Shown here: positions 12,777 through 22,574 of the stretch, piece after piece
Numbering within the stretch: position 1 is the stretch's first letter
Layout: each line of letters begins with the position of its first letter
NCBI GenBank assembly: GCA_036435485.1
Contig: CM071594.1
Location: forward strand, 97,491,001-97,555,000
DNA from: Saposhnikovia divaricata
Taxonomy: Eukaryota > Streptophyta > Magnoliopsida > Apiales > Apiaceae
Length of the DNA: 64,000 nucleotides
Direction of reading: 5' to 3'
The notes under the pieces: model-generated
What the model was told of the DNA's origin: nothing
The model's database searches: none
The model's input: only the letters and a program-made list of their open reading frames with translations
Made by a program: the position numbers and the translations under genes

Positions 12777-13378
12777 CACTAACCTATGGTACAGCTGCCA
12801 CCTGGTTAAAGAACAATTATGCGATTCAAAAGTCATCATGCCTAAGCAGTTTAAATTTGTTATGACATGAAACAACAAATGTATGAGATTAACGTACCAT
12901 CATGTTTCTTACATTTTTCATGAAATTATTTTCCAAAAAAACTATTTTTCTGAATCAAGTTGGTTTTACGACAATCCTATACATTTACAGGTTACAATTC
13001 TAAAAAACTCCAGAAGACGATAAAAATGTGAATAGCAGACCGTCCAAAAATCGAAGGGTACTTAGCCATTAACAACCGCTGCAACACAAGAATTTAACCG
13101 GCTTCATCCCATGTGATAATAATATAGAGTTGCTAGCTAGGTACATATATATAGAAATCATTGCTCAAACTTAAGCTGCAAGATCCTATATATAAAAAAA
13201 CTGCAACATCAATAGCCTCAATTTAGCCAACTCTAATATACTAAACAGTTGCAGCTAGCCAGGTCTGCTTTTAGCAGCCCCTTGTATTGTGAGGGAAACT
13301 GTAATGAAGAAAAACAAAATACACACTTAAGATTAAAGAAGCAATGAGTTAACCAAGTCCTATGAAGCGATGAGTGTC
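12777..13378. other. 3' flank of the proline-rich protein gene, no recognised feature
   Basis: The first 100-150 bp should be 3' UTR. The rest is AT-rich with no recognised open frame, RNA gene or transposon terminus. Confidence 0.4.
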
Positions 13379-13597
13379 CTATGACAACATCACACAGCCC
13401 AAAAATTCGCGGAAGAACTTTTTACACTCATCAAAATCTATCTCTTCAACTCTGTTTGTGGCTTCTACTACATTAATAACATGGGTCGTTCTTGTTGGGT
13501 AAACTTGATTCTGCTGCTGCAGACTTTCTGGATAATGATCATAGAACTTTTGTTGAAACGTTGTAAGAATATCTTCAATGTTTGCAGTCAACATAAG
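13379..13597 (-). pseudogene. Coding-like terminal exon of an unrecognised gene
   Basis: On the - strand an open frame of about 71 codons follows a possible AG acceptor (TGTCAG, near 13606) and ends in a TAG. The composition looks protein-like: it starts MLTANIEDILTTFQQKF, has a Gln-rich middle, and ends with DECKKFFREFLG. It resembles the last exon of a gene whose upstream part would lie beyond the Copia element inserted at 13715-18999. I recognise no family and found no convincing upstream exons across the insertion. It may be a relic. Confidence 0.25.
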
Positions 13598-13714
13598 CCA
13601 ACTGACATTTTAAATGACAAAATTAGTGAAACAAAGAAGCTAAAATATGAAAATCATTTTTATATATTTGAGTGTACCATGCATAAATATAAATTACTAT
13701 ACTTTCTCCATATC

Positions 13715-13965
13715 TGTTGGAGTTGATGACAACCGATGATGTCATCACGAAGGTCAACACGCAGCAAGTCAATGATTGATAGTTGATTACTTATTTTATT
13801 CCTGTAACAAACTTTCACAGAGTTAGTTAGAATGTAGCTTGTATATAAATACTTAGATCATAGCTTTCATTTCAACACTTCTGTAAAAACTGTTATTTCA
13901 TCAATGAACATATTGTAAATACATATCTTAGTCTTCTTAAAGCTTACTATTTTCATAGCTTCACA
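13715..13965 (+). repeat. 5' LTR of Copia element 1
   Basis: 251 bp, starting TGTTGGAGTTGATG and ending GCTTCACA. A TATATAAATA box near 13841 and an HTTTCA-rich leader fit an LTR promoter. Confidence 0.9.
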
Positions 13966-14403
13966 TGGTATCAGAGCAACGATCGTCGGCGGCATATTTC
14001 ATTTCAGATCATTTCCGATCATCATTTCTGTTGATTTCTGGCGATTCTGTTGATTTCTGGCCTGAATTTGTTGCTGAGATGTTAATTTTCATAGTTTGTT
14101 CATCTCTGCGTTCACGTAACATTTTCTAATCTTGATCTCTCTCGATCTCGCTGATCTCTTTCTTGTTATCTTGCTCGTTTCACTTTCATTTCATTACTTT
14201 CTTGCTCCGTTTTACGCTTAATTGATTGTGTAAAACGTTATCATCATCTCATCTGTTGTGATTTAGATTGTGATTAACCTGAGATTTCGTTTTCATCGAT
14301 CTTGATCTTGAGATCTGTTACATCGATTTCTTATTCTTTTTCTTCGGTTGATTGATTAATCGATCATATTACTTTGATATTTTACTCATAGTTCGTTGTT
14401 GAA
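13966..14403 (+). promoter_or_regulatory. Primer-binding site and leader of Copia element 1
   Basis: TGGTATCAGAGC directly follows the 5' LTR and matches the 3' end complement of initiator tRNA-Met, the usual Copia primer. About 425 bp of T-rich untranslated leader follow before the gag ATG at 14404. Confidence 0.85.
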
Positions 14404-17064
14404 ATGGCTAATAATCAAGATGAGAATCACTATAATGATAATACTTGTTCACAATTCAATCAAGATAATCCGTTACATCTTCAATCGTCTGACAGTCCTG
14501 GAATGAAGTTAGTCAGTGAACCTTTTGATGGAACAAGATTTAGTAATCGGAAACGTTCAATGACTATTGCTTTGTCTGCTAGAAACAAACTAGGTTTTGT
14601 TGATGGTACTGTGCATAGGCCAGTCTCTACTTCTCCTAATTTCAAGAGCTGGTCTCGTTGTAATGATATGGTTATCTCATGGATTCTTGGTGCCTTGTCG
14701 AAGACTATTGGTCGTAGTGTGATATACTCTAATTCAGCACATGAGATGTGGTTAGAAATGGAAGAGAGGTATGGAGTTTCTAGTGGTGCACAGTTATTTG
14801 GTCTTCACAAGGAACTTACTGAAATTTCTCAAGGAAGTACTAATGTGGCAGATTATTTTACCAAACTTAAAATGTTGTGGGATGATATTGATGCTCTCTG
14901 TCTCATACCAGTCTGTACATGTGGTTGTAGCTGTGGAGCATCTCAGAAACTGTCCAAATTTCAGCAAGATCAAAGGGTGATTCAATTCCTTATGGGTCTT
15001 AATGATAGTTTTAATGTAATGAGAGGATCTGTTCTTATGCGTTCACCTCTACCTTCTATTGGTCAAGTGTACAGTTTGTTGCTTCAAGAAGAAACTCAGC
15101 GTGAAATCCATTCTACAAATCACTTGATGCCAGATTCAGCATCTCTGAATGTCTCTCGTTTTTATGGAAATTCTCACAGTGGAAATGGAAACAAGAAACC
15201 AAACTTTGACACAAAGAAGATCATCTGTAACTATTGCAAGAAACCAGGACATGTGGTTGACAAATGTTTTAAGCTCCATGGATTTCCTGCAGACTTCAAG
15301 TTCACTAAACCAAGAAGAATGGCAGCTAATGTCGAGTTATCTGAGCAATCTGGCTCATCATACAGTAATGCATCTGTATCTGGTTCTGGTTCTTCTGCAA
15401 CTAATGTTCCAAATCAAGGTCTAACACCAGAAATCTGTACTCAACTTATGCAACTTCTCAAATCTGCACAATCTGCAGAACCTTCTACTTCCTCTGCAAA
15501 CTTTGCTGGTACATTATCTAATCCTTCTTCCATTGCTTGTTTCTCAGATTCTAACAATGTTAGTTGGATTTTAGATAGCGGAGCCAGTGATCATATGTGC
15601 TCTCAAAAGCAACTGTTTTCTTCTTTAACACCTTTATCACAACCCATATCAATTTCTTTACCAAATGGTGAAATTCTAAGTATTTCTTTTAATGGAACTG
15701 TTCCCATTACTTCTGAAATAACTCTTACTGACGTACTTTATGTACCTCACTTTAAGTATAATCTTCTTTCCATCAGTAAAATCACAAAACTTCTTAACTG
15801 TACTGCCTTCTTCACTCAAGACACTTGTTTTTTGCAGGGCCATTCTCTGAGGAAGCCACTGGTGCTTGGTAATTCTCAGAGGGGTCTTTACATGTTGTCA
15901 CCATCTTTGTCTACTTCTACAGCAAATCACTGTGTTTCAAATACTTCATTCATCTGTGATAAAGCTTCTCCTTCAGTCTGGCATGCAAGACTGGGACATT
16001 TATCATTGTCCAAATTAAAAACTGTTTGTAATATAGATAATGACAGTGCTTCTGTAATCTCTGCTTGTGAAATATGTGCTAAGGCAAGACAGCATAAGCT
16101 TCCTTTTCCTCGAAGCTCTATTCATTCTACTACCAAGTTTGAACTAATTCATGTAGACCCTTGGGGTCCATACTCTATTTCTACATATTCTAAACAAAAG
16201 TATTTCTTAACAATTGTCGATGATTTCACTCGTATTACTTGGACACATCTGTTATCTTGTAAGAGTAATGCTTTTGAACTCATTAAATACTTTATTGCTT
16301 TGGTTCATACTCAATTTAAGTGCACTGTTCAGAAAGTGCGAACTGATAATGCCTTAGATTTAGGTTTAAGTAAAGCTGCAACCTCATTTTTCTTGTCTAA
16401 GGGCATTATTCATCAAACTTCCTGTTCACACACACCTCAACAAAATGGTGTGGTGGAACGGAAGCATAAACACTTACTTGAGACTTCTCGAGCTTTGCTT
16501 TTTCACTCAAATTTACCTAAACAGTATTGGGGTGACTGTGTTCTCACAACAACCTACTTGATTAACAGATATCCTTCCAAAGTTCTTAATGGTGCTTCTC
16601 CTTATGAGAGACTGTTTGACAATAAACCAAAATTTTCACATCTTAAACCATTTGGTTGTTTGAGTAACGTTTCTACTATTAAAGCCTATCGAGATAAACT
16701 ATCTCCTAGGGCTGTTCCTTGTATTTTCTTAGGCTATCCTTATGGTAAAAAGGCATACAAATTTCTCAGCCTAGAAAATCGTTCTATTATAATTTCTCGA
16801 GATGCAGTGTTTCATGAGAGTGTTTTCCCTTATGTCAAACCACTTTCTGAACATTTTATGCCTCTATTTGTTCCGGATATATTACCTACTCATTCATCTT
16901 TTGAGTCTGGATCACATGACTTCACAACAGATAACTCTACTAATGTGCCAATTTCTACTGATACATCTAGTGATACGTCTGTTGATTCTAGTTCCAGTAA
17001 TCCTTCTTCAGTCTCAAACATACCAATTCCCAAGTCTTCTCGAACTTCTAAACTACCCTCATAG
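14404..17064 (+). CDS. Copia element 1 Gag-protease-integrase ORF (886 aa)
   Basis: The N-terminus is a Copia-type Gag (about residues 1-260). A CCHC zinc knuckle with CX2CX4HX4C spacing follows near residue 275. The aspartic protease motif LDSGASDH lies near 390. Integrase has its HHCC zinc region around 527-560 and the catalytic D, D, E near 605, 648 and 686. The C-terminal domain trails into a Ser/Thr-rich linker. The frame ends at TAG (17062-17064) in the linker, where an uninterrupted element would read on into RT. I regard that stop as an inactivating mutation, because related coding continues downstream in other frames. Confidence 0.9.
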   Translation: MANNQDENHYNDNTCSQFNQDNPLHLQSSDSPGMKLVSEPFDGTRFSNRKRSMTIALSARNKLGFVDGTVHRPVSTSPNFKSWSRCNDMVISWILGALSKTIGRSVIYSNSAHEMWLEMEERYGVSSGAQLFGLHKELTEISQGSTNVADYFTKLKMLWDDIDALCLIPVCTCGCSCGASQKLSKFQQDQRVIQFLMGLNDSFNVMRGSVLMRSPLPSIGQVYSLLLQEETQREIHSTNHLMPDSASLNVSRFYGNSHSGNGNKKPNFDTKKIICNYCKKPGHVVDKCFKLHGFPADFKFTKPRRMAANVELSEQSGSSYSNASVSGSGSSATNVPNQGLTPEICTQLMQLLKSAQSAEPSTSSANFAGTLSNPSSIACFSDSNNVSWILDSGASDHMCSQKQLFSSLTPLSQPISISLPNGEILSISFNGTVPITSEITLTDVLYVPHFKYNLLSISKITKLLNCTAFFTQDTCFLQGHSLRKPLVLGNSQRGLYMLSPSLSTSTANHCVSNTSFICDKASPSVWHARLGHLSLSKLKTVCNIDNDSASVISACEICAKARQHKLPFPRSSIHSTTKFELIHVDPWGPYSISTYSKQKYFLTIVDDFTRITWTHLLSCKSNAFELIKYFIALVHTQFKCTVQKVRTDNALDLGLSKAATSFFLSKGIIHQTSCSHTPQQNGVVERKHKHLLETSRALLFHSNLPKQYWGDCVLTTTYLINRYPSKVLNGASPYERLFDNKPKFSHLKPFGCLSNVSTIKAYRDKLSPRAVPCIFLGYPYGKKAYKFLSLENRSIIISRDAVFHESVFPYVKPLSEHFMPLFVPDILPTHSSFESGSHDFTTDNSTNVPISTDTSSDTSVDSSSSNPSSVSNIPIPKSSRTSKLPS

Positions 17065-17359
17065 TTGCATGACTATTTACACACTTATCCTTCAACCACA
17101 TGTACTGCTAATTGTTGCTGTACACTCACCTCCATTTGTACTTCATCTATTGGTGTACCTCAGTCTGCTTGTAATACTTCTGTGACTTTACCTTCTACTT
17201 ATGTTATCCCACCTTCTGAACCATCTTCATATTCAGAAGCCAATAAGTACCCTGAGTGGCAATTGAAGCTGAGTTTTCTGCTCTAGCAGCTAATAATACT
17301 TGGTCCCTTGTTGAGTTACCCCAGGGAAGAAACCTATTACATGTAAGTGGGTTTTTAGA
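17065..17359 (+). pseudogene. Frameshifted linker and RT N-terminus of Copia element 1
   Basis: Recognisable RT N-terminal coding (around 17262-17330, including an ALAANNTWSLVELP-like stretch) lies in a third frame, different from both the upstream Gag-IN frame and the downstream RT frame. At least two small indels are therefore needed in addition to the upstream stop. The part before 17262 encodes only a low-complexity Ser/Thr linker. Confidence 0.7.
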
Positions 17360-18754
17360 GTGAAACAGAATTCAGATGGCACCATTGAACGCTATAAAGC
17401 TAGACTAGTTGTGCGTGGTTATACTCAGAAAGAGGGAATTGATTTTACTGAGACTTTTTCCCCGGTTGTTAAGATGACCACAATTCGTTGCCTAGTTGCA
17501 ACTGCTGTGAAAAAAGGTTGGGACTTGTTTCATTTAGATGTTAATAACGCTTTCCTACATGGCGATTTATATGAGGATGTGTATATGACTCCACCACCTG
17601 GACTCTTTGTGTCTGATCCTTCTCTAGTTTGTAAATTAGAGAAATCCTTGTATGGTCTTCGTCAAGCTTCACGACAATGGAATACCAAAGTCAAGACTAC
17701 ATTACTTACGAAAGGGTATTCTATTTCTGTAAATGATTCTTCTCTTTTTTACAAGAAACGTGGCAACCTTGTTGTTTACTTAGCCGTTTACGTTGATGAT
17801 ATTCTAGTGGTGGGTAATGATCATGAGGAAATTTCTGATATTAAAGTTTACTTGGATGATGTTTTTAAGATCAAAGATCTGGGAAAATTACGTTATTTCT
17901 TGGGTTTGGAATTTGCTGAGGTTCCTAATGGTATGATTGTTTCTCAACAAAAGTTCACCATGGATCTTATTACTGAGTTTCAATGTACAGACACTTCACC
18001 TGTTGTCACACCTTTGGATATTACTGTGAAACTTCTCCCAGACCAAGGTGAATTACTTGATGATTCTTCACAGTACAAGAAGCTCGTTGGAAAATTAAAT
18101 TTCCTAACAAATACTCGACCTGACTTATCTTTTTGTGTACAACATCTTAGTCAATTTATGTCTACTCCCAGAAAACCACATTGGGAAGCAGCCATACATG
18201 TATTAAGGTATCTTAATCACAATCCTCGTCAAGGACTGTTCTTCACCAAAGATACTTGTTTTACGTTAGAAGCATTCTGTGATGCGGATTGGGCAGCATG
18301 TCCTAACACTCGTAAGTCAGTTAGTGGTTTTGTGGTTCTGCTGGGTGGTAGTTTAATTTCGTGGAAATCTAAGAAGCAACATATAGTATCCTTATCTTCA
18401 GCAGAAGCTGAATATCGATCAATTCGAAGACTTACTTCTGAACTAGCCTGGTTGTCTCGTTTATTACATGAACTTGAAGTGCCTAGTATTACTCCTGTTG
18501 CAGTTAAATGTGATAATCAAGCAGCCATCTACATTGCTCGTAATCCAGTTTATCACGAACGCACAAAGCATATTGAAATTGACTGTCATTTTGTGCGGAC
18601 TAAACTTGCTTCTGGTTTAATTTCTCTATCTTACACTCCTTCCAAAACCCAGTTAGCAGATGTTCTTACTAAGCCCTTAACAGGCTTGCAGCATCATCAG
18701 CTTCTTGGCAAGTTGGGCTTCACCCTCCAACTTGAAGGGGGGTGTTGGAGTTGA
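17360..18754 (+). CDS. Copia element 1 reverse transcriptase-RNase H ORF
   Basis: The frame holds the YKARLVVRGY RT entry motif, the YVDD catalytic box (17789-17800), and RNase H with DADWAACPNTRKSVSGF and the AEAEY region. It ends just inside the 3' LTR. It has no real initiator ATG at its start and is the continuation of a broken polyprotein. The polypurine tract (GAAGGGGGG, about 18734-18742) overlaps its end. Confidence 0.9.
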   Translation: MKQNSDGTIERYKARLVVRGYTQKEGIDFTETFSPVVKMTTIRCLVATAVKKGWDLFHLDVNNAFLHGDLYEDVYMTPPPGLFVSDPSLVCKLEKSLYGLRQASRQWNTKVKTTLLTKGYSISVNDSSLFYKKRGNLVVYLAVYVDDILVVGNDHEEISDIKVYLDDVFKIKDLGKLRYFLGLEFAEVPNGMIVSQQKFTMDLITEFQCTDTSPVVTPLDITVKLLPDQGELLDDSSQYKKLVGKLNFLTNTRPDLSFCVQHLSQFMSTPRKPHWEAAIHVLRYLNHNPRQGLFFTKDTCFTLEAFCDADWAACPNTRKSVSGFVVLLGGSLISWKSKKQHIVSLSSAEAEYRSIRRLTSELAWLSRLLHELEVPSITPVAVKCDNQAAIYIARNPVYHERTKHIEIDCHFVRTKLASGLISLSYTPSKTQLADVLTKPLTGLQHHQLLGKLGFTLQLEGGCWS

Positions 18755-18999
18755 TGACAACCGATGATGTCATCACGAAGGTCAACACGCAGCAAGTCAA
18801 TGATTGATAGTTGATTACTTATTTTATTCTTGTAACAAACTTTCACAGTCACAGAGTTAGTTAGAATGTAGCTTGTATATAAATACTTAGATCATAGCTT
18901 TCATTTCAACACTTCTGTAAAAACTGTTATTTCATCAATGAACATATTGTAAATACATATCTTAGTCTTCTTCAAGCTTACTATTTTCATAGCTTCACA
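18743..18999 (+). repeat. 3' LTR of Copia element 1
   Basis: 257 bp, the same as the 5' LTR except for two substitutions and a 6-bp internal duplication. It is followed by the ATATC target-site copy at 19000-19004. Confidence 0.9.
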
Positions 19000-19004
19000 A
19001 TATC

Positions 19005-20139
19005 ATGTAAATTCCCAAGAGATCCATATTCAAAACAATGATTAAGGAAATCTGCATTGAGAACTAAGGTCGTATATGCAAAAGAGAAAAAAAAAGGAGA
19101 TGCTCACTCCTTAATTTTCCTTGATCTCTTTGCCTAATATATCTCCAATATTGGCAATTGTTGCTCTTTTCCTTGTGAACCCTGAGAAGAAGTGTGTACG
19201 TTCTCAGCTCTCACGTCCTAGAAGTCCAAAGCTTGAATCTGAGTCAGGAAACCTGTGCAGAACTCATGAAATTACAATCTGTGCTCCGAGACCATTGTTT
19301 GTACGCACAAATGTTGGCCAAGATATTTTCCAGTGTGGAATATATTAAAGGTTGTAGATGGTCAGTTTTAATCAATGCCACTTGCTACCTGTAAGAATAA
19401 ATTGAGGAAGAATAAAATTTATTGTTGAAAACAAAATTAAAATTTGACTGCCATTTTCAACCGCGATGAAGGAAAACAAGAACAATAAAACTAGATGAAG
19501 TTGCATGCTTCATTTTATTTTAACCGCGTTGAATGACAACTGAAACTCTCTAAAACTAATTTAGCAATAAATGTACATGAGATACAGTGCAGCAGACCAG
19601 CAGTGTATCTGTTAGATGAGGGATTAGTACAGTTGCACATGCTCAAAAACACACATGTATAAGAGCTAAATTTAATAGAACTGAAGTCTTCATTCTCCAG
19701 TTTCATTTCACTGCAGCTGTTGGTATAAATCGTTTGTAAATATACATACAGGAATTCCAGTGAAGTTATTACTTTCTGCATGCACTACTTGTGTGATATG
19801 GAAAGACTCTGAAGTAATAAAACATGTTTTTCCTGTTTAAATCGACATTTTAACAAAATTGATTAATTTACGAAATGTAGAATTACTTTTGGATTCTAAT
19901 AATTCGAATTCGATTTCATGACTATGACTGATCACCGGAATTGACAGACAAGAATATAAACCAACCAGTATTTATGAGTAATTATGATTGGGGACATCTC
20001 TCAACGGCTACTGTCTGCTTTTATTTGAAAACAAAGTTGTGGTCACTCCTCAGCCGTATGCAAAAGAATGAGTAACGTCTATAATCCACAGAGTCCCAGT
20101 GAATAGGCCCCATCACAATAATAATACAAACCTTACCTC
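19005..20139. other. Intergenic region with one short coding-like stretch
   Basis: Between about 19235 and 19350 a + strand frame reads like protein (LSQETCAELMKLQSVLRDH then CLYAQMLAKIFSSVEYIK), but I cannot assign it to a family and it has no clear neighbours. It could be the other side of whatever gene the 13379-13597 exon belongs to, but the strands disagree. Nothing else is recognisable up to the AGP promoter. Confidence 0.3.
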
Positions 20140-20270
20140 TATAAATATCATGAGTTCTTGCTATCACTTATATGTCATAGCCACACACTAGCATCCTGTC
20201 TCTTTAAAAAAAATTCTTGTGTTTTCTGTTCTGTTTTTTGGTCTCGTACAGATTTTCGTATATTACAGAG
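20140..20270 (+). promoter_or_regulatory. TATA box and 5' UTR of the arabinogalactan peptide gene
   Basis: TATAAATA at 20140-20147 is 131 bp upstream of the ATG. Transcription would start near 20175, giving a leader of roughly 95 nt ending in a pyrimidine-rich stretch. Confidence 0.5.
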
Positions 20271-20456
20271 ATGAAAATGATCATGAATTTGCTCTTGTTG
20301 TTTGTCGCGGTGGCTTATATTACGATGACAGCAGCACAAGATATGGAATTTGCTCCAGCACCAGGACCGATGGTGGGAATGCAGTCTGCAGCTACGTACC
20401 CTGTCTCCGGTGCTATCGCTTTGGTTTCGTTGTTTGTTGCTCTTCTGTTGCAGTAG
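20271..20456 (+). CDS. Arabinogalactan peptide (AG-peptide), GPI-anchored
   Basis: The 61-aa precursor has the AG-peptide plan. A signal peptide (about residues 1-21, MKMIMNLLLL...MTAA) is followed by a very short mature peptide (QDMEFAPAPGPMVGMQSA) whose APAPGP motif would carry hydroxyproline-linked arabinogalactan. A C-terminal hydrophobic tail (about 44-61, ending ALLLQ) replaces a GPI anchor signal. The family (AGP16/20/22/41-like in Arabidopsis) acts at the plasma membrane and wall surface. I chose the ATG at 20271 because it starts the signal peptide directly; the frame upstream is open but has no better start. Gene symbol left blank because the paralogue is unclear. Confidence 0.85.
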   Translation: MKMIMNLLLLFVAVAYITMTAAQDMEFAPAPGPMVGMQSAATYPVSGAIALVSLFVALLLQ

Positions 20457-20995
20457 AAGAGATGATGCAGATGAAGAGAGAGCGTATTATTATGTAATCT
20501 ATAGTACTATCTTGCTAGTAGACTAGTAGTGCTTTGGATTGAGTGTCTTTTACAATCTATTCGTTATTCTTTGGCTGGAGATTTGTTCAATCTACTACTA
20601 ATGTATGCAGATGTTATAAAATAGTGGAAAACTCTATATGTTATCTCTCTGTTAATCTATTGCTGAAATGTTTGCGAATGTGTAATATTTAGTGGAGGAA
20701 TAATTTATGTGTTTGGTTTGATAAGTGTGTTAACGTTTTTAGACCTGATGCAACAAACTTTAGAGTTGATGTTTTGCCCAAGGACTTTTAGTTTGTTCCG
20801 GGTTTGGCTAGATCTCTTTAAATTACAATGGATGAGAATGAGATTAAGAAGAAAGGCAACGCTAAGATTTTAAGATGGTTTCGAAATTTGTTCCCGAATA
20901 TTAGCAATGTGTAATTTTTTATAATTTGTTTATAATGTAATATAATATTATAAATATTAATTTTAATATATTATTAGAATAATTCGAATCTTATA
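20457..20995. other. 3' flank of the AG-peptide gene
   Basis: Probable 3' UTR up to about 20640, then AT-rich intergenic sequence. No other feature is supported. Confidence 0.4.
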
Positions 20996-21689
20996 TCTAT
21001 ATTAACACTTCTAGTATTAAATATAAATTAATATGTTGTTGGCGGGAATCGAACCTTGAACCTCTGTTTATAACAACTTAGTATTGTTATATCTAACGGT
21101 CATGATCTATTTGAGTTGTTGATCTAACAGTTGTAAATAAGGGATAACAAAAAATGAGGGATAACCAAAAAATGGGTTAACCAAACTACAAATTCGCTTA
21201 TTATAATAATATAGTATAGATAGTATAAATGTATAAATGGTGGAACTCTTTGATGTTGATATCCATGTATAATATAAATCCTTAATCCTTTTTGCCACAT
21301 TCTTCATGTTTTGTCCTTACTTTTTGCCACATTCTTCCTTTTTTGTCCTTACTCCCACACTTTGTAGAACATCTATCATGGACATAAATGTAAAATCACT
21401 TGGAAAAAAAAAAGCGACGTCAGAAATCAGTCTTTAACTGATTCTCCGTTGATAAAGGTAACCCTATTCTCTATCATTATTTTCAAAATTAAACCACGAT
21501 CAATACACCGTATCATAAAACTTCACTTACAAGTCTCAAACACTGCCACTCCTCCCAATCACAAATGTATACAATACACACAATCTTTCAAATTCAATTC
21601 AACAATTCTCATCAATTTCACACATACACTCTTTCGATCTATTTCATCGATTTACACACACATTGTCGTTCGAATTTGTTTCGATCTCT

Positions 21690-21760
21690 CTGGAATGAAC
21701 TCGCGAGGAGGAGTCGATTCGAGTGTCGAAGAAGTCGAGAAAACTGTCCATTCCAGGTAT
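21690..21760 (+). pseudogene. Possible captured first exon with UTR-like leader
   Basis: ATG at 21694 starts a short frame (MNSRGGVDSSVEEVEKTVHSR) that meets a good splice donor (AG|GTATCT). It is preceded by a C/A-rich leader that resembles a real 5' UTR. Splicing to the next acceptor (TTGCAG, near 21886) gives a stop after eight more codons. I recognise no family. Confidence 0.25.
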
Positions 21761-22520
21761 CTTTTTTCGTTTCGTTGCGATTATTATGAATTGGTTTCTT
21801 CCCCTTCAACTTTTTGTTCGTTCCATCCAAATCTCTCATCATTTGTCTAACCATGTTTCGATTTCTTTGTCTTTTTCTTTTGCAGAATGATGAAACCAAG
21901 AATCGCAATCTAAATTTTTATTGGGTTATGTTTTGTTTTCTTAGTTGATTTTACTGATAGTTTTTTTCATGCAGATTAGGTGTTTGACGAAATGCTTTAA
22001 TAATTTTCTGCGAAGGTTTGTTTTCATCCTATTTAGTTACCCATCTTATTTTTGTATTTACACAATTGCATATTCCTTATGCTAACAAATTTTGATCAGA
22101 TATTTGTATTTGATTCTACTATACAGTCTTTACAATTTGGAGTTAATGATTTTTATTTAAACTAATTCAGTTCTTTTTTTACGTAGAGTGGGTTTGAAAT
22201 ACCTGTTATTAATTTGTAATTTCAGAATTATATGGTGGATGAAATTTATTTTGGCTATATTGTAGACGTTAGTGAATTACTGTTTTTTTGAAGTTCAGTT
22301 ATCTTCCACAATGAAAGTATGAATCTTCCACATAAAGTAAAGAAAAATGAGACTGTTGTTTAATCTGGGACAATATTGATTCTAATTCTATTGTATGTTT
22401 TGGCAGGGTACTAAGAAAAGGTTTTTAATTAATGGAGTTTCTAATTCTATTATATGTTTTGGCAGGGTGATGAATTGTTGGGAAAACACGGAGTGAATGT
22501 TCCCAAGCTGCTGCTTCCTC

Positions 22521-22574
22521 GATCGAGAGAAAGTCAAAAAGATTATCAAGGATATGTTCCCCAACGAAAGGGAG
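22521..22574 (+). pseudogene. Coding-like fragment of unknown origin
   Basis: A Lys/Glu-rich frame reads DREKVKKIIKDMFPNERE and then meets GTAGTA, a possible donor. It is too short to identify and could be chance; it is listed because it lies among other gene fragments in the same orientation. Confidence 0.2.

Larger units (their letters stand above)
13715..18999 (+). mobile_element. Ty1-Copia retrotransposon, complete but with broken pol (TSD ATATC)
   Basis: The element is 5285 bp with LTRs at 13715-13965 and 18743-18999 and a perfect 5-bp target-site duplication ATATC (13710-13714 and 19000-19004). Domain order is Gag, protease, integrase, reverse transcriptase, RNase H, which defines Copia. 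The two LTRs differ by only two substitutions and a 6-bp duplication (GTCACA near 18848), so insertion is recent. Pol is interrupted between integrase and RT, so the copy cannot make a full polyprotein. It sits beside a coding-like exon relic on the opposite strand. Confidence 0.93.

Noticed and set aside
12610..12870. 86-codon frame starting in the His-rich tract
   Set aside because: Out-of-frame shadow of the proline-rich protein gene with a Thr/His repeat composition.
21036..21062. tRNA-like B box (GGTTCGATTCCCGCC on the - strand), possible tRNA gene or SINE
   Set aside because: No A box, acceptor stem or anticodon arm at tRNA spacing and no SINE body. The block is common near plant Helitron ends and is better read that way.
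21180..21220. Second Helitron-like 5' end on the - strand (TCTATACTATATTATTATAATAAGC)-type sequence
   Set aside because: It misses the consensus at one position, and no hairpin-CTRR end was found at lower coordinates on that strand. The oppositely oriented 20996 end fits better.
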